A stretch of 54,233 nucleotides of DNA from Lysinibacillus boronitolerans JCM 21713 = 10a = NBRC 103108. GTDB lineage: Bacteria; Bacillota; Bacilli; Bacillales_A; Planococcaceae. Made by a program: the position numbers and the translations under genes. Position 1 is the stretch's first letter. Each line of letters starts with the position of its first letter. This document shows, piece by piece, positions 18,090 through 26,473 of the stretch. Under the pieces are notes generated by a model that worked only from the letters and a program-made list of their open reading frames with translations, was not told the DNA's origin and did no database searches. The stretch covers positions 1 to 54,233 of the forward strand of contig NZ_JPVR01000055.1 of the NCBI RefSeq assembly GCF_000772935.1, read 5' to 3'.

Positions 18090-18331
18090 AAAAACTGAAT
18101 CAACAGATTAATAGAGAACTAACTTGTATCGAAGATCTAACAGATGTAATCAAACTACACGTAAAAGCAGGTCGTATCAACATAGCAAAACAACTAGAAC
18201 GAGACCTACATAATTCGTTGAAACAACTAGAAAAACTACATGAGCGCAAACGGTTATGGGCAACTGTTGAACAGCTTAATAAGAATGGAGTACTAGCGAA
18301 GGTGGTGGATAAGGTTGTGGAAATGGCTTGA
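18077..18331 (+). CDS. Small coiled-coil phage protein
   Basis: An 84-residue, helix-rich, charged protein (LNQQINRELTCIEDL... LERDLHNSLKQLEKLHERKRL) likely to form a coiled coil. I start at TTG 18077 because AGGAGG lies at 18062-18067; the longer reading from 18017 has no ribosome binding site. It overlaps the XRE gene by 13 bases. No function recognised. Confidence 0.55.
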   Translation: MDALEKLNQQINRELTCIEDLTDVIKLHVKAGRINIAKQLERDLHNSLKQLEKLHERKRLWATVEQLNKNGVLAKVVDKVVEMA

Positions 18332-18449
18332 TAACTATTTTTACTTACCAGAAGAAGATGTACCAGAATCACATAGAAAGTTTTGCATTAGTGCTGTTAT
18401 TACGATGTTTATTATCGGAGTGCCAATCATCATCACATGTTGGCAATAA
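18315..18449 (+). CDS. Small membrane protein, 44 residues
   Basis: A TTG-started frame overlapping the end of the coiled-coil gene encodes a Trp-rich amphipathic start (WKWLDNYFYL), an acidic loop, and one membrane helix near the C-terminus (about 23-41). AAGGTGG lies upstream. Small membrane proteins of this form are common in prophage early regions. Role unknown. Confidence 0.45.
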   Translation: MWKWLDNYFYLPEEDVPESHRKFCISAVITMFIIGVPIIITCWQ

Positions 18450-18569
18450 AAAAGCTGCTTAATCTTTGCGGGATTAAACAGCGAGACAACTTATACAAAT
18501 CTATTATATCACAAATAAAACTAGATTGTTCAAATATATAAGTGCCAGAGGCACAAAGGGAGCCTAATT

Positions 18570-19307
18570 ATGACATTAGAAAATGCAATCAAGAGTGTTT
18601 TGGAACAAAAATTAGCAGACGGTTCAGTGGAAAAAATAGTTGGAGAAAAGGTAGAGCAAGGGATTCAAGCTGCTTTAAACGATTTATTCGGATCGTACGG
18701 TGACATCACAAAAGTAATAGAAAAGAAATTAAAAGAGGTCATGGTGCCGCAAATTGAAAACCATGATTTTAGTAGATATTTAGTTAAATTGGATGCAGTT
18801 CTTACGGAGCTTTCCAATGTTACTGCTAAACAAAATAAAAAACTGCTAGATAACTTCACAATTTTAATGAATGAAACACCAGATAAAATCAAAGCTTCTG
18901 AGATTTTTGAAAGGTGGATGAAGTTTTCCGCTGATGATATTGAAATAGAAGGTTTAGAAGTGGATTACGATGACCGTCCTACCTATGAAAGTGTAGAAGT
19001 ATCACTTTCTTTCGAACAAGTTGAGGGACGTTCGTGGTCGTCGTTTGAAAATGGACAACTGATTTTTGAATGTGAACATGATGAACAATTGAATTTCATT
19101 GTGCCATTACAACGTTGGAAAAAACTTGATGATTATTGGACAATCACCGACCTACAAAACGTTGATATAACATCCATTAAAAACATTAGTGAGTTTGAAG
19201 CATTTATTCGTTCATTAAAACAAAACTACACAAAAATCTATGTAGATACTGAATACGAAACGGATTATCTAGAACCTACAGCAGAACCAGAAGCTAGTTG
19301 GTCCTAA
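18570..19307 (+). CDS. Hypothetical phage protein
   Basis: A 245-residue soluble acidic protein. The first 100 residues are helical with heptad-like Leu/Ile/Val spacing; the second half looks like mixed alpha/beta (YESVEVSLSFEQVEGRSW, IVPLQRWKKLDDYW) and the tail is acidic. AAGGGAGCC precedes the ATG. I do not recognise the family. It stands alone between a 240-base gap and a structured spacer. Confidence 0.6.
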   Translation: MTLENAIKSVLEQKLADGSVEKIVGEKVEQGIQAALNDLFGSYGDITKVIEKKLKEVMVPQIENHDFSRYLVKLDAVLTELSNVTAKQNKKLLDNFTILMNETPDKIKASEIFERWMKFSADDIEIEGLEVDYDDRPTYESVEVSLSFEQVEGRSWSSFENGQLIFECEHDEQLNFIVPLQRWKKLDDYWTITDLQNVDITSIKNISEFEAFIRSLKQNYTKIYVDTEYETDYLEPTAEPEASWS

Positions 19308-19321
19308 CAATTCAGACGTTT

Positions 19322-19406
19322 GCGAGAGTTATCTCGCTCTCGTCAAGCAGCCAGCAATTTGCCGTCTCCCTACGGCTCGCTTTGTCAACATTGCTGGTTG
19401 CTTGAT
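19322..19406 (+). other. Structured GC-rich element, possible ncRNA
   Basis: Three stems stack in 85 bases: 19322-19327 with 19332-19337 (GCGAGA/TCTCGC), a 17-bp stem 19342-19358 with 19390-19406 (two G-U pairs), and inside its loop 19361-19365 with 19372-19376 (GCCGT/ACGGC). GC content is well above the neighbours. It sits in a 240-base spacer with no supported gene. The G-U pairs in place of G-C favour function as RNA. Confidence 0.45.
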
Positions 19407-19548
19407 GGGACTAGCAATCTATTTATAAAACCTAGCACAGTACGCCATGACCATTTGCGAGCGACAGCTAATAAGCCCCAGTTGCGACGACAGTTTTGTA
19501 AGTAGATTGGTGGTTAGCCATCAAAAATATACGAAAGGATTGATCTAT

Positions 19549-19833
19549 ATGAAATTAGTTAATGCGGTATCTAAGATTGCTGAATTGCCACGGATTTTAG
19601 AACGACATGGTATAGAGCTAGAAAATGTTCTTAATGTTGAGTACAACGCTAATGCCATGGAACAGATCAACGTTCAAGTTTTATTACATGACAAGGAAGC
19701 CATTCAAAAACTAGGTGTCTGTGATAACGAAAGTATAATTGGTCATGATGATACTCACTGGACACAATTCAGAATTATTAAAGATGGAATTTCATTTGTC
19801 TGTTGGAAGCGTCAAGGCGAGGCGATAGCATGA
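19549..19833 (+). CDS. Hypothetical phage protein
   Basis: A 94-residue protein; the ATG at 19549 has GAAAGGA ten bases upstream, while the longer reading from 19447 has none. Mixed alpha/beta composition (MEQINVQVLLHDKEAIQKLG; GISFVCWKR). No known motif. Its stop codon overlaps the start of the next gene (ATGA), so the two are probably coupled. Confidence 0.6.
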   Translation: MKLVNAVSKIAELPRILERHGIELENVLNVEYNANAMEQINVQVLLHDKEAIQKLGVCDNESIIGHDDTHWTQFRIIKDGISFVCWKRQGEAIA

Positions 19834-20114
19834 GGTCTCTATTAGAAGTGGAAAATCCAATGGTGCTAGGGCGTATTGAGTATCCAACGCAACCTTATGA
19901 GCCTGTTGTAACCTTTGAAATGCACGATGATTTTGGTAGTTTCATAGCCTGCGGTGATGTGTACTTCGAGATTGGGGATGCATACATTCACATCGATAAT
20001 ATCAGTGATTATTTGGCTGTTGGATATAGGGATGATTCAACTTACAACATGAGTGATTCGGAGGTTATTGCTTATGTGGAGAAGCATTATGGGTTTGCTC
20101 ATACAAAAAAATAA
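19830..20114 (+). CDS. Hypothetical phage protein
   Basis: A 94-residue acidic protein starting at the ATG that overlaps the previous stop, with GGCGAGG upstream. A beta-rich core (PVVTFEMHDDFGSFIACGDVYFEIG) and acidic tail are seen. I do not recognise the family. It closes a two-gene unit before the recombination genes. Confidence 0.6.
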   Translation: MRSLLEVENPMVLGRIEYPTQPYEPVVTFEMHDDFGSFIACGDVYFEIGDAYIHIDNISDYLAVGYRDDSTYNMSDSEVIAYVEKHYGFAHTKK

Positions 20115-20185
20115 ACCACTTGGCAGAGTGGCTTAAACAAATCAAATATTTAGCGCAATTATAGCGCATTACAGGAGGAATTACA

Positions 20186-21079
20186 ATGAGTAACTTAGCA
20201 GAACAATTTATTAATCCTCAAATGGGACAACCTCAATTTCAAGGCGGAGCTCTAGCGCAAGCTAGTGCTTCTCGCGAAATGGAAGAAGTAAAAGGTCAAA
20301 TTTTTATGGCGAAACAGTTTCCACGAAACGTGTTCCAAGCTGAGCAACGTGTATTGGATACATGTAAACGTCCAGCATTAGCTCAAACTGCAATGTACAG
20401 TTATCCGAAAGGTGGCACGAAGGTAACAGGACCCTCTATCCGTTTGGCAGAGGCAATCGCTCAGAACTGGGGTAACTTGTCATACGGCATTCAAGAGCTC
20501 GAGCAGCGCAATGGTGAATCAGTAGCTAAAGCTTTCTGCTGGGACCTCGAAACAAATGTACGCCAAGAAAAAGTATTTACAGTAAAGCATGCAATCGGCA
20601 CTAAAAAAGGTTTGAAGCAATTAACAGATCCACGTGACATTTATGAAAAGGTAGCAAACGATGGAGCACGTCGATTACGTTCATGCATCCTTGGTGTTAT
20701 CCCTGGAGATATCGTAGACAAAGCAGTTTTACAATGCACCGAAACACTTGCTGGTAATAGCAAAGGGCCACTAAAAGATCGAATTGCTTCTATGTTAAAA
20801 GGTTTCAAAGATCATTATCGAGTTACACAAGAAATGGTCGAAACAAAGTTCGGCTACAATGCTGATTCTTTCAGTGAGTACGACTATGTAGAGCTTCTAA
20901 ACATTGCTAATAGCCTAAAAGATGGTATGTCAAAAGTTGAGGACTGGTTCCCAAAAGATGATGCGAAAAATCAATCTAGCGGATTAGGTGAAGCGTTTAA
21001 AGACGAGCGAAAAACAGAGGTGAAACCAGATGCACCAAACGACATTCCAGTTGAACAGCCAGAATTACCACTCGAATGA
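20186..21079 (+). CDS. Phage protein, candidate single-strand annealing/recombination protein
   Basis: A 297-residue protein of a family common in phages next to a PD-(D/E)XK nuclease. The conserved core is GPSIRLAEAIAQNWGN ... AFCWDLETN ... LTDPRDIYEKVANDGARRLRSCILGVIPG (about 90-190); the tail is acidic and ends EQPELPLE. The annotation of this family is unsettled. The neighbouring exonuclease and the SSB further on suggest a role like RecT/Sak proteins: annealing single strands during phage recombination. AGGAGG precedes the ATG, and the nuclease gene overlaps its end by 50 bases. Confidence 0.65.
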   Translation: MSNLAEQFINPQMGQPQFQGGALAQASASREMEEVKGQIFMAKQFPRNVFQAEQRVLDTCKRPALAQTAMYSYPKGGTKVTGPSIRLAEAIAQNWGNLSYGIQELEQRNGESVAKAFCWDLETNVRQEKVFTVKHAIGTKKGLKQLTDPRDIYEKVANDGARRLRSCILGVIPGDIVDKAVLQCTETLAGNSKGPLKDRIASMLKGFKDHYRVTQEMVETKFGYNADSFSEYDYVELLNIANSLKDGMSKVEDWFPKDDAKNQSSGLGEAFKDERKTEVKPDAPNDIPVEQPELPLE

Positions 21080-21833
21080 AGCCAATCAGCATTACATGTC
21101 GGTATCTCAGTTTAAAAGCGCTATGGAGTGTGAAGCTAGAACATTTGCGGAGGTAAGGGGCGAGTTTTCTCGTCCTCCCTCTACAGCGCTAATGGTTGGC
21201 TCTTATCTACATTCAGCCTTTGAAAGTGATTCGGCATTTACTGAATTTCTAGAACAGAACCACGACAGCATTTACGGCAGCCGCGGTGTGAAATACAAGG
21301 ATTATGAAAAAGCAGATGACATGATTGAGACCATCAAAAATGACGAGTTTTGCATGTTCGCTTTACAAGGCGAAAAAGAAGTCATCTATACAGGTGAACT
21401 ATTCGGAGTAGAGTGGAAAATTAAAGTTGATAACATCAATCATGATCGTGGATTTTTCAGCGATTTAAAAAGTACACAGGAGCTTCGAAAGCGTTACTGG
21501 AGCGAGAAATATAATACATGGGTTTCATTTGTACAAGCCTTTGATTATGTGCTGCAGATGTGGGTGTATAGAGAAATCATATTTCAAAATACAGGTCGTT
21601 ATTATGATCCATATATTGTGGCTGTTACAAAAGAATCGCCACCAGATAAAGCAGTTTTACACTTCGATTCAGGGCGTTTCGATTTCGAAAAGGAATATGT
21701 TCAATCGATGCTACCAAGCATCATAGATGCAAAGCTAGGGCGTAAAAATGCACATCGTTGTGACAAGTGCGAATTTTGCCGAGGGACTAAGAAACTTAGT
21801 GGCACATTTGAAATTGAATATCTACTAGATTAG
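21030..21833 (+). CDS. PD-(D/E)XK exonuclease with Cas4-like Fe-S cluster motif
   Basis: A 267-residue nuclease of the phage exonuclease VIII/Cas4-like type. Motifs include SVSQFKSAMECEA near the start, GSYLHSAFE, and D...DLKSTQE for the catalytic Asp and E/D-x-K. One N-terminal Cys (in MECEA) and a C-terminal CDKCEFC cluster give four cysteines arranged as in the Cas4/AddB 4Fe-4S nucleases. The ATG at 21030 has GAGGTG upstream, and the residues before SVSQFK look like family sequence. It overlaps the candidate annealing protein, forming an exonuclease-annealase pair. Confidence 0.82.
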   Translation: MHQTTFQLNSQNYHSNEANQHYMSVSQFKSAMECEARTFAEVRGEFSRPPSTALMVGSYLHSAFESDSAFTEFLEQNHDSIYGSRGVKYKDYEKADDMIETIKNDEFCMFALQGEKEVIYTGELFGVEWKIKVDNINHDRGFFSDLKSTQELRKRYWSEKYNTWVSFVQAFDYVLQMWVYREIIFQNTGRYYDPYIVAVTKESPPDKAVLHFDSGRFDFEKEYVQSMLPSIIDAKLGRKNAHRCDKCEFCRGTKKLSGTFEIEYLLD

Positions 21834-21843
21834 GAGGGACCTA

Positions 21844-22038
21844 ATGGATATTAAGATGATGGATGAAGTAACAATTATTGATTCTGATGGTCAAGAAATT
21901 GCAAGAGGTACAGTTGCAAATATTAATAAATACCGAGAACCAGACACGAAATATGCCATATATGTTGATGGATATAGTGATCTTGTCTTTGTCGGAAAAG
22001 ATCAATTACAAAAGAAAGAAACTGAGGGTGACGAATGA
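21844..22038 (+). CDS. Small phage protein, beta-rich
   Basis: A 64-residue acidic protein of alternating polar and hydrophobic residues (DEVTIIDSDGQEIARGTVANI), suggesting a small beta barrel. GGAGGG precedes the ATG. Its stop overlaps the next small gene (ATGA). Function unknown. Confidence 0.6.
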   Translation: MDIKMMDEVTIIDSDGQEIARGTVANINKYREPDTKYAIYVDGYSDLVFVGKDQLQKKETEGDE

Positions 22039-22208
22039 ACAACGTACCCCACAAAGTCCTTCTGCCTGCTTGGATATTTGAGCAGGCGAAGGATAACGAT
22101 GAAATCAGGCGCTTGGTGCTGGATTATATGAAACGTTACCCCAACTATAGGGTGCTCAAAGTGAGTGGTAGTTTTGCGGTTTGTGAGAGAGAACAACGAC
22201 TTTTATAG
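22035..22208 (+). CDS. Small phage protein, 57 residues
   Basis: This short frame starts at an ATG overlapping the previous stop and encodes a basic, helical protein (EIRRLVLDYMKRYPNYRVLKVSGSF). Its placement and coupling support translation. No motif recognised. Confidence 0.55.
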   Translation: MNNVPHKVLLPAWIFEQAKDNDEIRRLVLDYMKRYPNYRVLKVSGSFAVCEREQRLL

Positions 22209-22234
22209 AAGATTAATAACTGGGGGGTGACAAG

Positions 22235-23203
22235 TTGAAGCTTAATAAAATCTATCAGGGGCATTGTCTAGAAGTACTTAAAACACTACCCAGCGAAACT
22301 ATAAATACAGTAGTCACAAGCCCTCCATATTGGGGCCTACGTGACTATGGTGTGGAGGGCCAAATAGGTCTTGAAAATTCAGTAGAAGAATATGTATCAG
22401 TTCTTGTAGATGTGTTTCGAGAAATAAAACGGATCCTGAAAGACGATGGTACGGTTTGGTTAAATCTTGGAGATGCATATGCAGGTAGTGGAAAAGGTGC
22501 ATGGGCTGAAAAGGACAAGCAAAAACATGTCTATGTTCCAGATACTAAAAGCCATTTAACGAATATTAATAATGTTCCTACTGGACTAAAACCAAAAGAT
22601 TTAATTGGTTTGCCTTGGCGAGTAGCTTTTGCGCTACAGGCTGATGGATGGTATCTGCGTCAAGACATCATCTGGGATAAGCCGAATTGTATGCCTGAAT
22701 CTGTAAAAGACAGACCAACAAGGTGTCATGAATATGTCTTTCTGTTAGCAAAAAACAAAGATTATTACTATGATTACAAATCTATATTAGAGCCAATTGC
22801 AATCAGTACTTCCAATGATAAAAGAACCTTAGAATCCCGTTTTACAAACAAACGACCAGAAAGAAACTTTCCTGGACAAAGCTCTAAAGGTGGTGGCATG
22901 TTAGAGCCTTTAGAAATAGGGAAACGGAATAAACGATCAGTGTGGTCAGTTACAACCAAACCATTTAAGGAAGCGCATTTTGCAACGTTTCCAGAGGAAT
23001 TGATTGAACCTTGTATACTAGCAGGGTGTCCATTGGACGGAGTTGTAATGGATCCGTTCTTTGAATCAGGAACAACAGGATTGGTTTCATTAAAACATGG
23101 CCGTAATTTCATCGGAATCGAATTGAATAAAGAGTATATAAAAATTGCTGAAAAACGATTAAGTAAAGTGCAGCTGGAACTAATCCATGAATTAGGTTGC
23201 TGA
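22235..23203 (+). CDS. Orphan DNA methyltransferase, beta class (SPPY)
   Basis: A 322-residue N4-cytosine or N6-adenine DNA methyltransferase. The catalytic motif TSPPYWG is at 28-34 and the AdoMet-binding DPFFESGTTG at 273-282, the order of the beta class. TTG 22235 is the start, with GGGGGGTGA upstream. No restriction enzyme gene is next to it, so it probably protects phage DNA from host restriction or marks it for other use. The recognition sequence cannot be read from the protein. Confidence 0.88.
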   Translation: MKLNKIYQGHCLEVLKTLPSETINTVVTSPPYWGLRDYGVEGQIGLENSVEEYVSVLVDVFREIKRILKDDGTVWLNLGDAYAGSGKGAWAEKDKQKHVYVPDTKSHLTNINNVPTGLKPKDLIGLPWRVAFALQADGWYLRQDIIWDKPNCMPESVKDRPTRCHEYVFLLAKNKDYYYDYKSILEPIAISTSNDKRTLESRFTNKRPERNFPGQSSKGGGMLEPLEIGKRNKRSVWSVTTKPFKEAHFATFPEELIEPCILAGCPLDGVVMDPFFESGTTGLVSLKHGRNFIGIELNKEYIKIAEKRLSKVQLELIHELGC

Positions 23204-23270
23204 ACAACATATGGATTGAGAATAAACTCGTGATTAAAAGTTTGAATATTGAAAATATGGAGGGCGAAAC

Positions 23271-23504
23271 ATGTTAGAAATTATTGAACAACAATACAAG
23301 TTAAATGAACCAGCACCATCACAATGTTCTTACTGTGGTGAAGAAAAGGAATTTTTGATGGTAAAGCCTGTAGCAATGGCGTTTAACGGTGAGGTACATG
23401 CAAATGTAAATATGACAAAAAGCACTAAATGGCTTTGCTTGGATTGTTTGTCTATGGAAATAGGTATTATGGGGCATAGCGTAGACATTCACGAATACGA
23501 GTAA
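23271..23504 (+). CDS. Small zinc-ribbon protein
   Basis: A 77-residue protein with two CxxC pairs, CSYC (about 19-22) and CLDC (about 59-62), forming a predicted zinc ribbon. GGAGGG precedes the ATG. It lies just before the replication genes; role unknown. Confidence 0.65.
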   Translation: MLEIIEQQYKLNEPAPSQCSYCGEEKEFLMVKPVAMAFNGEVHANVNMTKSTKWLCLDCLSMEIGIMGHSVDIHEYE

Positions 23505-23520
23505 GGAGAGGCGAGGGCAA

Positions 23521-24306
23521 ATGGGCATCATCCGAGTAGCTAAGAACAGCAACTATGTAGTGATGAATCGAACGGCATTGAACGATAACCGGCTATCTTG
23601 GAAAGCTAAAGGCATAATGGCATACATGCTTTCAATGCCAGATGATTGGGTGTTTCACATGAAGGAGTTAGTAACACACTCAACTGATGGCGAGCGAGCT
23701 TTTAGGGCCGGATTTAAGGAGCTACAAGATCATGGATATGTTACACGTCAACCTGTACGCGAAGGGCAACGCATTGCAAGTTGGGAAACGATAGTTCATG
23801 AAGTTCCACAAGAGGATTCTCTACTTTGCGGTTTTGTACATGTAGAGAATGAAGAAGTACAAAACGTACATGTACAAAATGAAGATGTACAAAACAGCAG
23901 ACTACTAAGTACTGATAATAACCAAGTATTGAATAAACCAAATACTGATAATAACCAAGTACTGACTACAGACACGCAACATGCTCAAAAGCTATATGAG
24001 TTCTTTGTCAGTCGTCTGCAAAAGTTTCCTAGTGATAAGTTACGAGAAGATATCGAGTACTATCTAGCAACCTATCATGATGCAGATCTTATTATCGAAG
24101 CATTTGAACGAGCACTAATAAATAGCCGAGTTACTAACAAAGAAAAATACGCAACTGGCACATTACGCAACTGGAAACATGAAGGCGTAACATCTATCCA
24201 ACTATTAGCTAAAAAGGAGGCGCAACAACTTGCAGGCAATCAACACAGCACTACAAAAGGACAGCGTACTACACAAAGTGAACTCGGGGTTGATGTGGGC
24301 TTCTAA
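23521..24306 (+). CDS. Replication initiator/organizer (DnaD-like)
   Basis: A 261-residue protein with an N-terminal winged helix (NRTALNDNRLSWKAKGIMAYMLS... about 17-80), a repeat-rich linker (about 105-155) and a C-terminal DnaD-like helical domain (about 158-230, ATGTLRNWKHEGV). Such proteins bind the phage origin and recruit the helicase loader encoded next. The linker is encoded by tandem DNA repeats that may be the origin itself. AAGGAGAGG precedes the ATG; the loader gene overlaps its end by 77 bases. Confidence 0.85.
   Translation: MGIIRVAKNSNYVVMNRTALNDNRLSWKAKGIMAYMLSMPDDWVFHMKELVTHSTDGERAFRAGFKELQDHGYVTRQPVREGQRIASWETIVHEVPQEDSLLCGFVHVENEEVQNVHVQNEDVQNSRLLSTDNNQVLNKPNTDNNQVLTTDTQHAQKLYEFFVSRLQKFPSDKLREDIEYYLATYHDADLIIEAFERALINSRVTNKEKYATGTLRNWKHEGVTSIQLLAKKEAQQLAGNQHSTTKGQRTTQSELGVDVGF
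23836..23961. repeat. Repeats inside the replication gene, candidate origin
   Basis: A 30-bp unit is repeated in tandem (23836-23865 and 23866-23895, 27 of 30 identical; both begin GTACATGTA and end GTACAAAAC). A second 18-bp repeat, ACTGATAATAACCAAGTA, occurs at 23911-23928 and 23944-23961, 33 bp apart (about three helical turns). Iterons within the initiator gene are a known layout for phage origins, as in lambda O. Confidence 0.5.
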
Positions 24307-25051
24307 CAAATGTGAGAAACACGATATTCAACTAATGATTGTAAATGGCAAAGAGTCTTGTCCTAGATGTTTTTGCGAGAAAGAAAATGCTGCATTCGAA
24401 GCTGAATTTAAGGCTGAACTCCAGCAACAGCAAGCAAAGGTTAAGTTTAATACACTCGCAAATAAAAGCTTGATACAGGACAAAACGTTACTAGATGCAA
24501 CATTTGATAGCTATATTGCACAGACAGCCGAAGAACAGGCAAATAAACAAAAAGCAATGCAATTTTTAGAACGCTACCAACAAGGCCGCCGTTTCAATTT
24601 ATGGTTTAACGGCAAGCCAGGTGTAGGAAAGAGCCACTTGTCTATGAGTATCTTAAAAGCTCTGAATAGCTTGCATGTATCGTGCTTGTATATCGACATC
24701 GATGATATGTTGAGAAAGATAAGAGCCAGTTTTAACGACAAAGAATCACCGTATACAGAACAGTATTTCATCGATTTACTAACGAACGTTGATTACTTGG
24801 TGCTGGACGATTTAGGAGCAGAAACTGGAAACATTGATACGAACAAACAAGCAACAGATTTCACCAGTAAAGTACTACGAGCTGTTGTTAACGGACGACA
24901 GGATAAGTCAACAATCGTTACAACGAATCTATCAAGTAAAGCGCTAATGAATATGTATGATCCAAAGTTAATTAGCCGCATGATGAAGAATCTAGAAACG
25001 ATTATTTTTACAGAAACAACGGACAAGCGTATTAAAAATATTGGATTTTGA
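24230..25051 (+). CDS. DnaC/DnaI-like helicase loader, AAA+
   Basis: A 273-residue AAA+ ATPase that loads the replicative helicase. Walker A is GKPGVGKSH (128-136), Walker B is DYLVLDDLG, and a sensor-like TTN follows. The N-terminal part has C28, H31, C44, C47 and C49, a likely zinc site as in DnaI. The TTG at 24230 is set by AAAGGAGG inside the previous gene. It forms the replication module with the DnaD-like protein. Confidence 0.9.
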   Translation: MQAINTALQKDSVLHKVNSGLMWASNKCEKHDIQLMIVNGKESCPRCFCEKENAAFEAEFKAELQQQQAKVKFNTLANKSLIQDKTLLDATFDSYIAQTAEEQANKQKAMQFLERYQQGRRFNLWFNGKPGVGKSHLSMSILKALNSLHVSCLYIDIDDMLRKIRASFNDKESPYTEQYFIDLLTNVDYLVLDDLGAETGNIDTNKQATDFTSKVLRAVVNGRQDKSTIVTTNLSSKALMNMYDPKLISRMMKNLETIIFTETTDKRIKNIGF

Positions 25052-25067
25052 GGGGCAACAGCCCCTT
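25052..25067 (+). other. Hairpin after the helicase loader stop codon
   Basis: AGGGGC-AACA-GCCCCT forms a tight GC hairpin right after the loader gene. No T run follows, so it may protect the message end rather than stop transcription. Confidence 0.35.
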
Positions 25068-25083
25068 GATGGAGGGTGAAGGG

Positions 25084-25641
25084 ATGTTAGAGAAAGGAAA
25101 CAAAGTAGCAATGCACACATGTATTGAGGCTAAACATTACGAAGGTATCGTTTGGACATGTAGTACTGGAGAACAAGATTTATGTGGGAGTCCGGTAGTT
25201 TGGTTAGAAGATTACAGTGGAGCCTTTGCTGTTAAATATTTACGTAAGGTGGATTCGGCGGAAGAAACAGTTGAATGTATTTTTTGCGAAAGTAAGGTGT
25301 TAGTTGAATCGAATGGATATGTACCTGATGAAACGTTAGGAACCTATTGGTGTAAACAATGTGCGGCTGAGGAAGCAAAACGCCAAAAGGTGCTTAAAGA
25401 AGTTGAACAAATGCAGATTACACATACAGTTTTTAAAAACAGTGACATTGAGAAAGCTTCCAAAGAGTTTAGCAGCCAAGTAAAAAAAGATTTAGAAGGA
25501 ATTGCTGTAGTCGTTAATCATGTTAGAAAAGACGAAGGTCGTTCACAAAATCCACGATACATCGTAATCAATACAGACGAGAATCCAGACATGATTGATG
25601 AAATTATTAAAGTCATGAAAAGATTTAGGAAATGGGGTTGA
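25084..25641 (+). CDS. Phage zinc-ribbon protein with shared C-terminal domain
   Basis: A 185-residue protein in three parts: an SH3-like start (GNKVAMHTCIEAKHYEG... DLCGSPVVWLEDYSGAF), two CxxC pairs (CIFC, CKQC; about 71-105), and a C-terminal domain (about 125-180) with KDLEGIAVVVNH and YIVINTDENPDMIDEI. That last domain recurs in the protein encoded at 28895. I start at the ATG at 25084 (GGAGGGTGA upstream); longer readings lack a site. Function unknown. Confidence 0.6.
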   Translation: MLEKGNKVAMHTCIEAKHYEGIVWTCSTGEQDLCGSPVVWLEDYSGAFAVKYLRKVDSAEETVECIFCESKVLVESNGYVPDETLGTYWCKQCAAEEAKRQKVLKEVEQMQITHTVFKNSDIEKASKEFSSQVKKDLEGIAVVVNHVRKDEGRSQNPRYIVINTDENPDMIDEIIKVMKRFRKWG

Positions 25642-25647
25642 TGAGTG

Positions 25648-26019
25648 ATGAATCAAGAACAGTTGAATGCCATTAAAGAACGTGTGGCGAAGGCTACGTT
25701 GGGACCGTGGAAAGTTGTAAAAAGTGAAGAAACAGGGGTGCAAATCGGTACAACATGGGAAAGTGGACAGTTAAAAAATTGTGTGCCAGTAGTCACAACT
25801 GCGCATGGGGTAGAATTTGTAACGATTTATATTAACGACAATAATTCTAATTTTATTGCTCATGCTCGCGAAGATGTGCCAGCGCTTGTTGCAGAGGTTG
25901 AGAGGTTACATCAAGCATTAGCAAAAATCATGGAAGTTGAAGCACCTATTGCTGAAGTTTGGGAAACACGTTCTTACAAAATTGCTCGTCAGGCACTAGG
26001 TGGTGAAGCTCATGACTGA
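25648..26019 (+). CDS. Conserved phage protein of the early region
   Basis: A 123-residue protein. The pattern RVAKATLGPWKV ... NSNFIAHAREDVPALVAEVERL is one I associate with phage proteins of the Ead/Ea22 type, whose role is not settled. The C-terminal half is helical. GTG 25645 is an alternative start one codon upstream. It overlaps the next gene by eight bases. Confidence 0.6.
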   Translation: MNQEQLNAIKERVAKATLGPWKVVKSEETGVQIGTTWESGQLKNCVPVVTTAHGVEFVTIYINDNNSNFIAHAREDVPALVAEVERLHQALAKIMEVEAPIAEVWETRSYKIARQALGGEAHD

Positions 26020-26473
26020 ACGTAATTTCAATGGCTTAATCGTTCGGCATAGAAAATCAGCAGTGTTTTTCGAAAGAGAAACAGATTTAAATATCGAAGG
26101 TTATGTATCGCCTCGTTGGAGTGATCAAACACCTGTAATTCAATTAAGTGAGTTGAGACGCAAATACCATTTTTCTAAAGATGATTTTAATGAATTTTTA
26201 GCTTACATGGAGCAAATAGCTAATGAAGCATGGAAAAACTTCACACCAAAAGAGGCTGATAGCATGGGCGCTGATTATGACAGCTACTACGACAAAGAGT
26301 TTGACAACGAAGGTTCTTTAAGTATCGGTAAATATTACATCGACTTAGATGGACCATTCTGTCAGCCAAAAACAAACAATCCAGTTATTCGATTATTTAA
26401 ATTCAACAAGCGTAAATTTGAGTCATTTATTTATGATTTGCGCAAAGCATTGGAGGATAGAGCTCATGAATGA
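26012..26473 (+). CDS. Hypothetical phage protein
   Basis: A 153-residue acidic protein starting at an ATG with AGGTGG upstream. No motif recognised; composition suggests a mixed fold with a helical C-terminus (FNKRKFESFIYDLRKAL). It overlaps both neighbours by about eight bases, so it is part of a tightly packed early operon. Confidence 0.6.
   Translation: MTERNFNGLIVRHRKSAVFFERETDLNIEGYVSPRWSDQTPVIQLSELRRKYHFSKDDFNEFLAYMEQIANEAWKNFTPKEADSMGADYDSYYDKEFDNEGSLSIGKYYIDLDGPFCQPKTNNPVIRLFKFNKRKFESFIYDLRKALEDRAHE

Noticed and set aside
19320..19505. Plus-strand frame across the structured spacer
   Set aside because: It runs through the hairpin stems, lacks a ribosome binding site and has no protein-like pattern.
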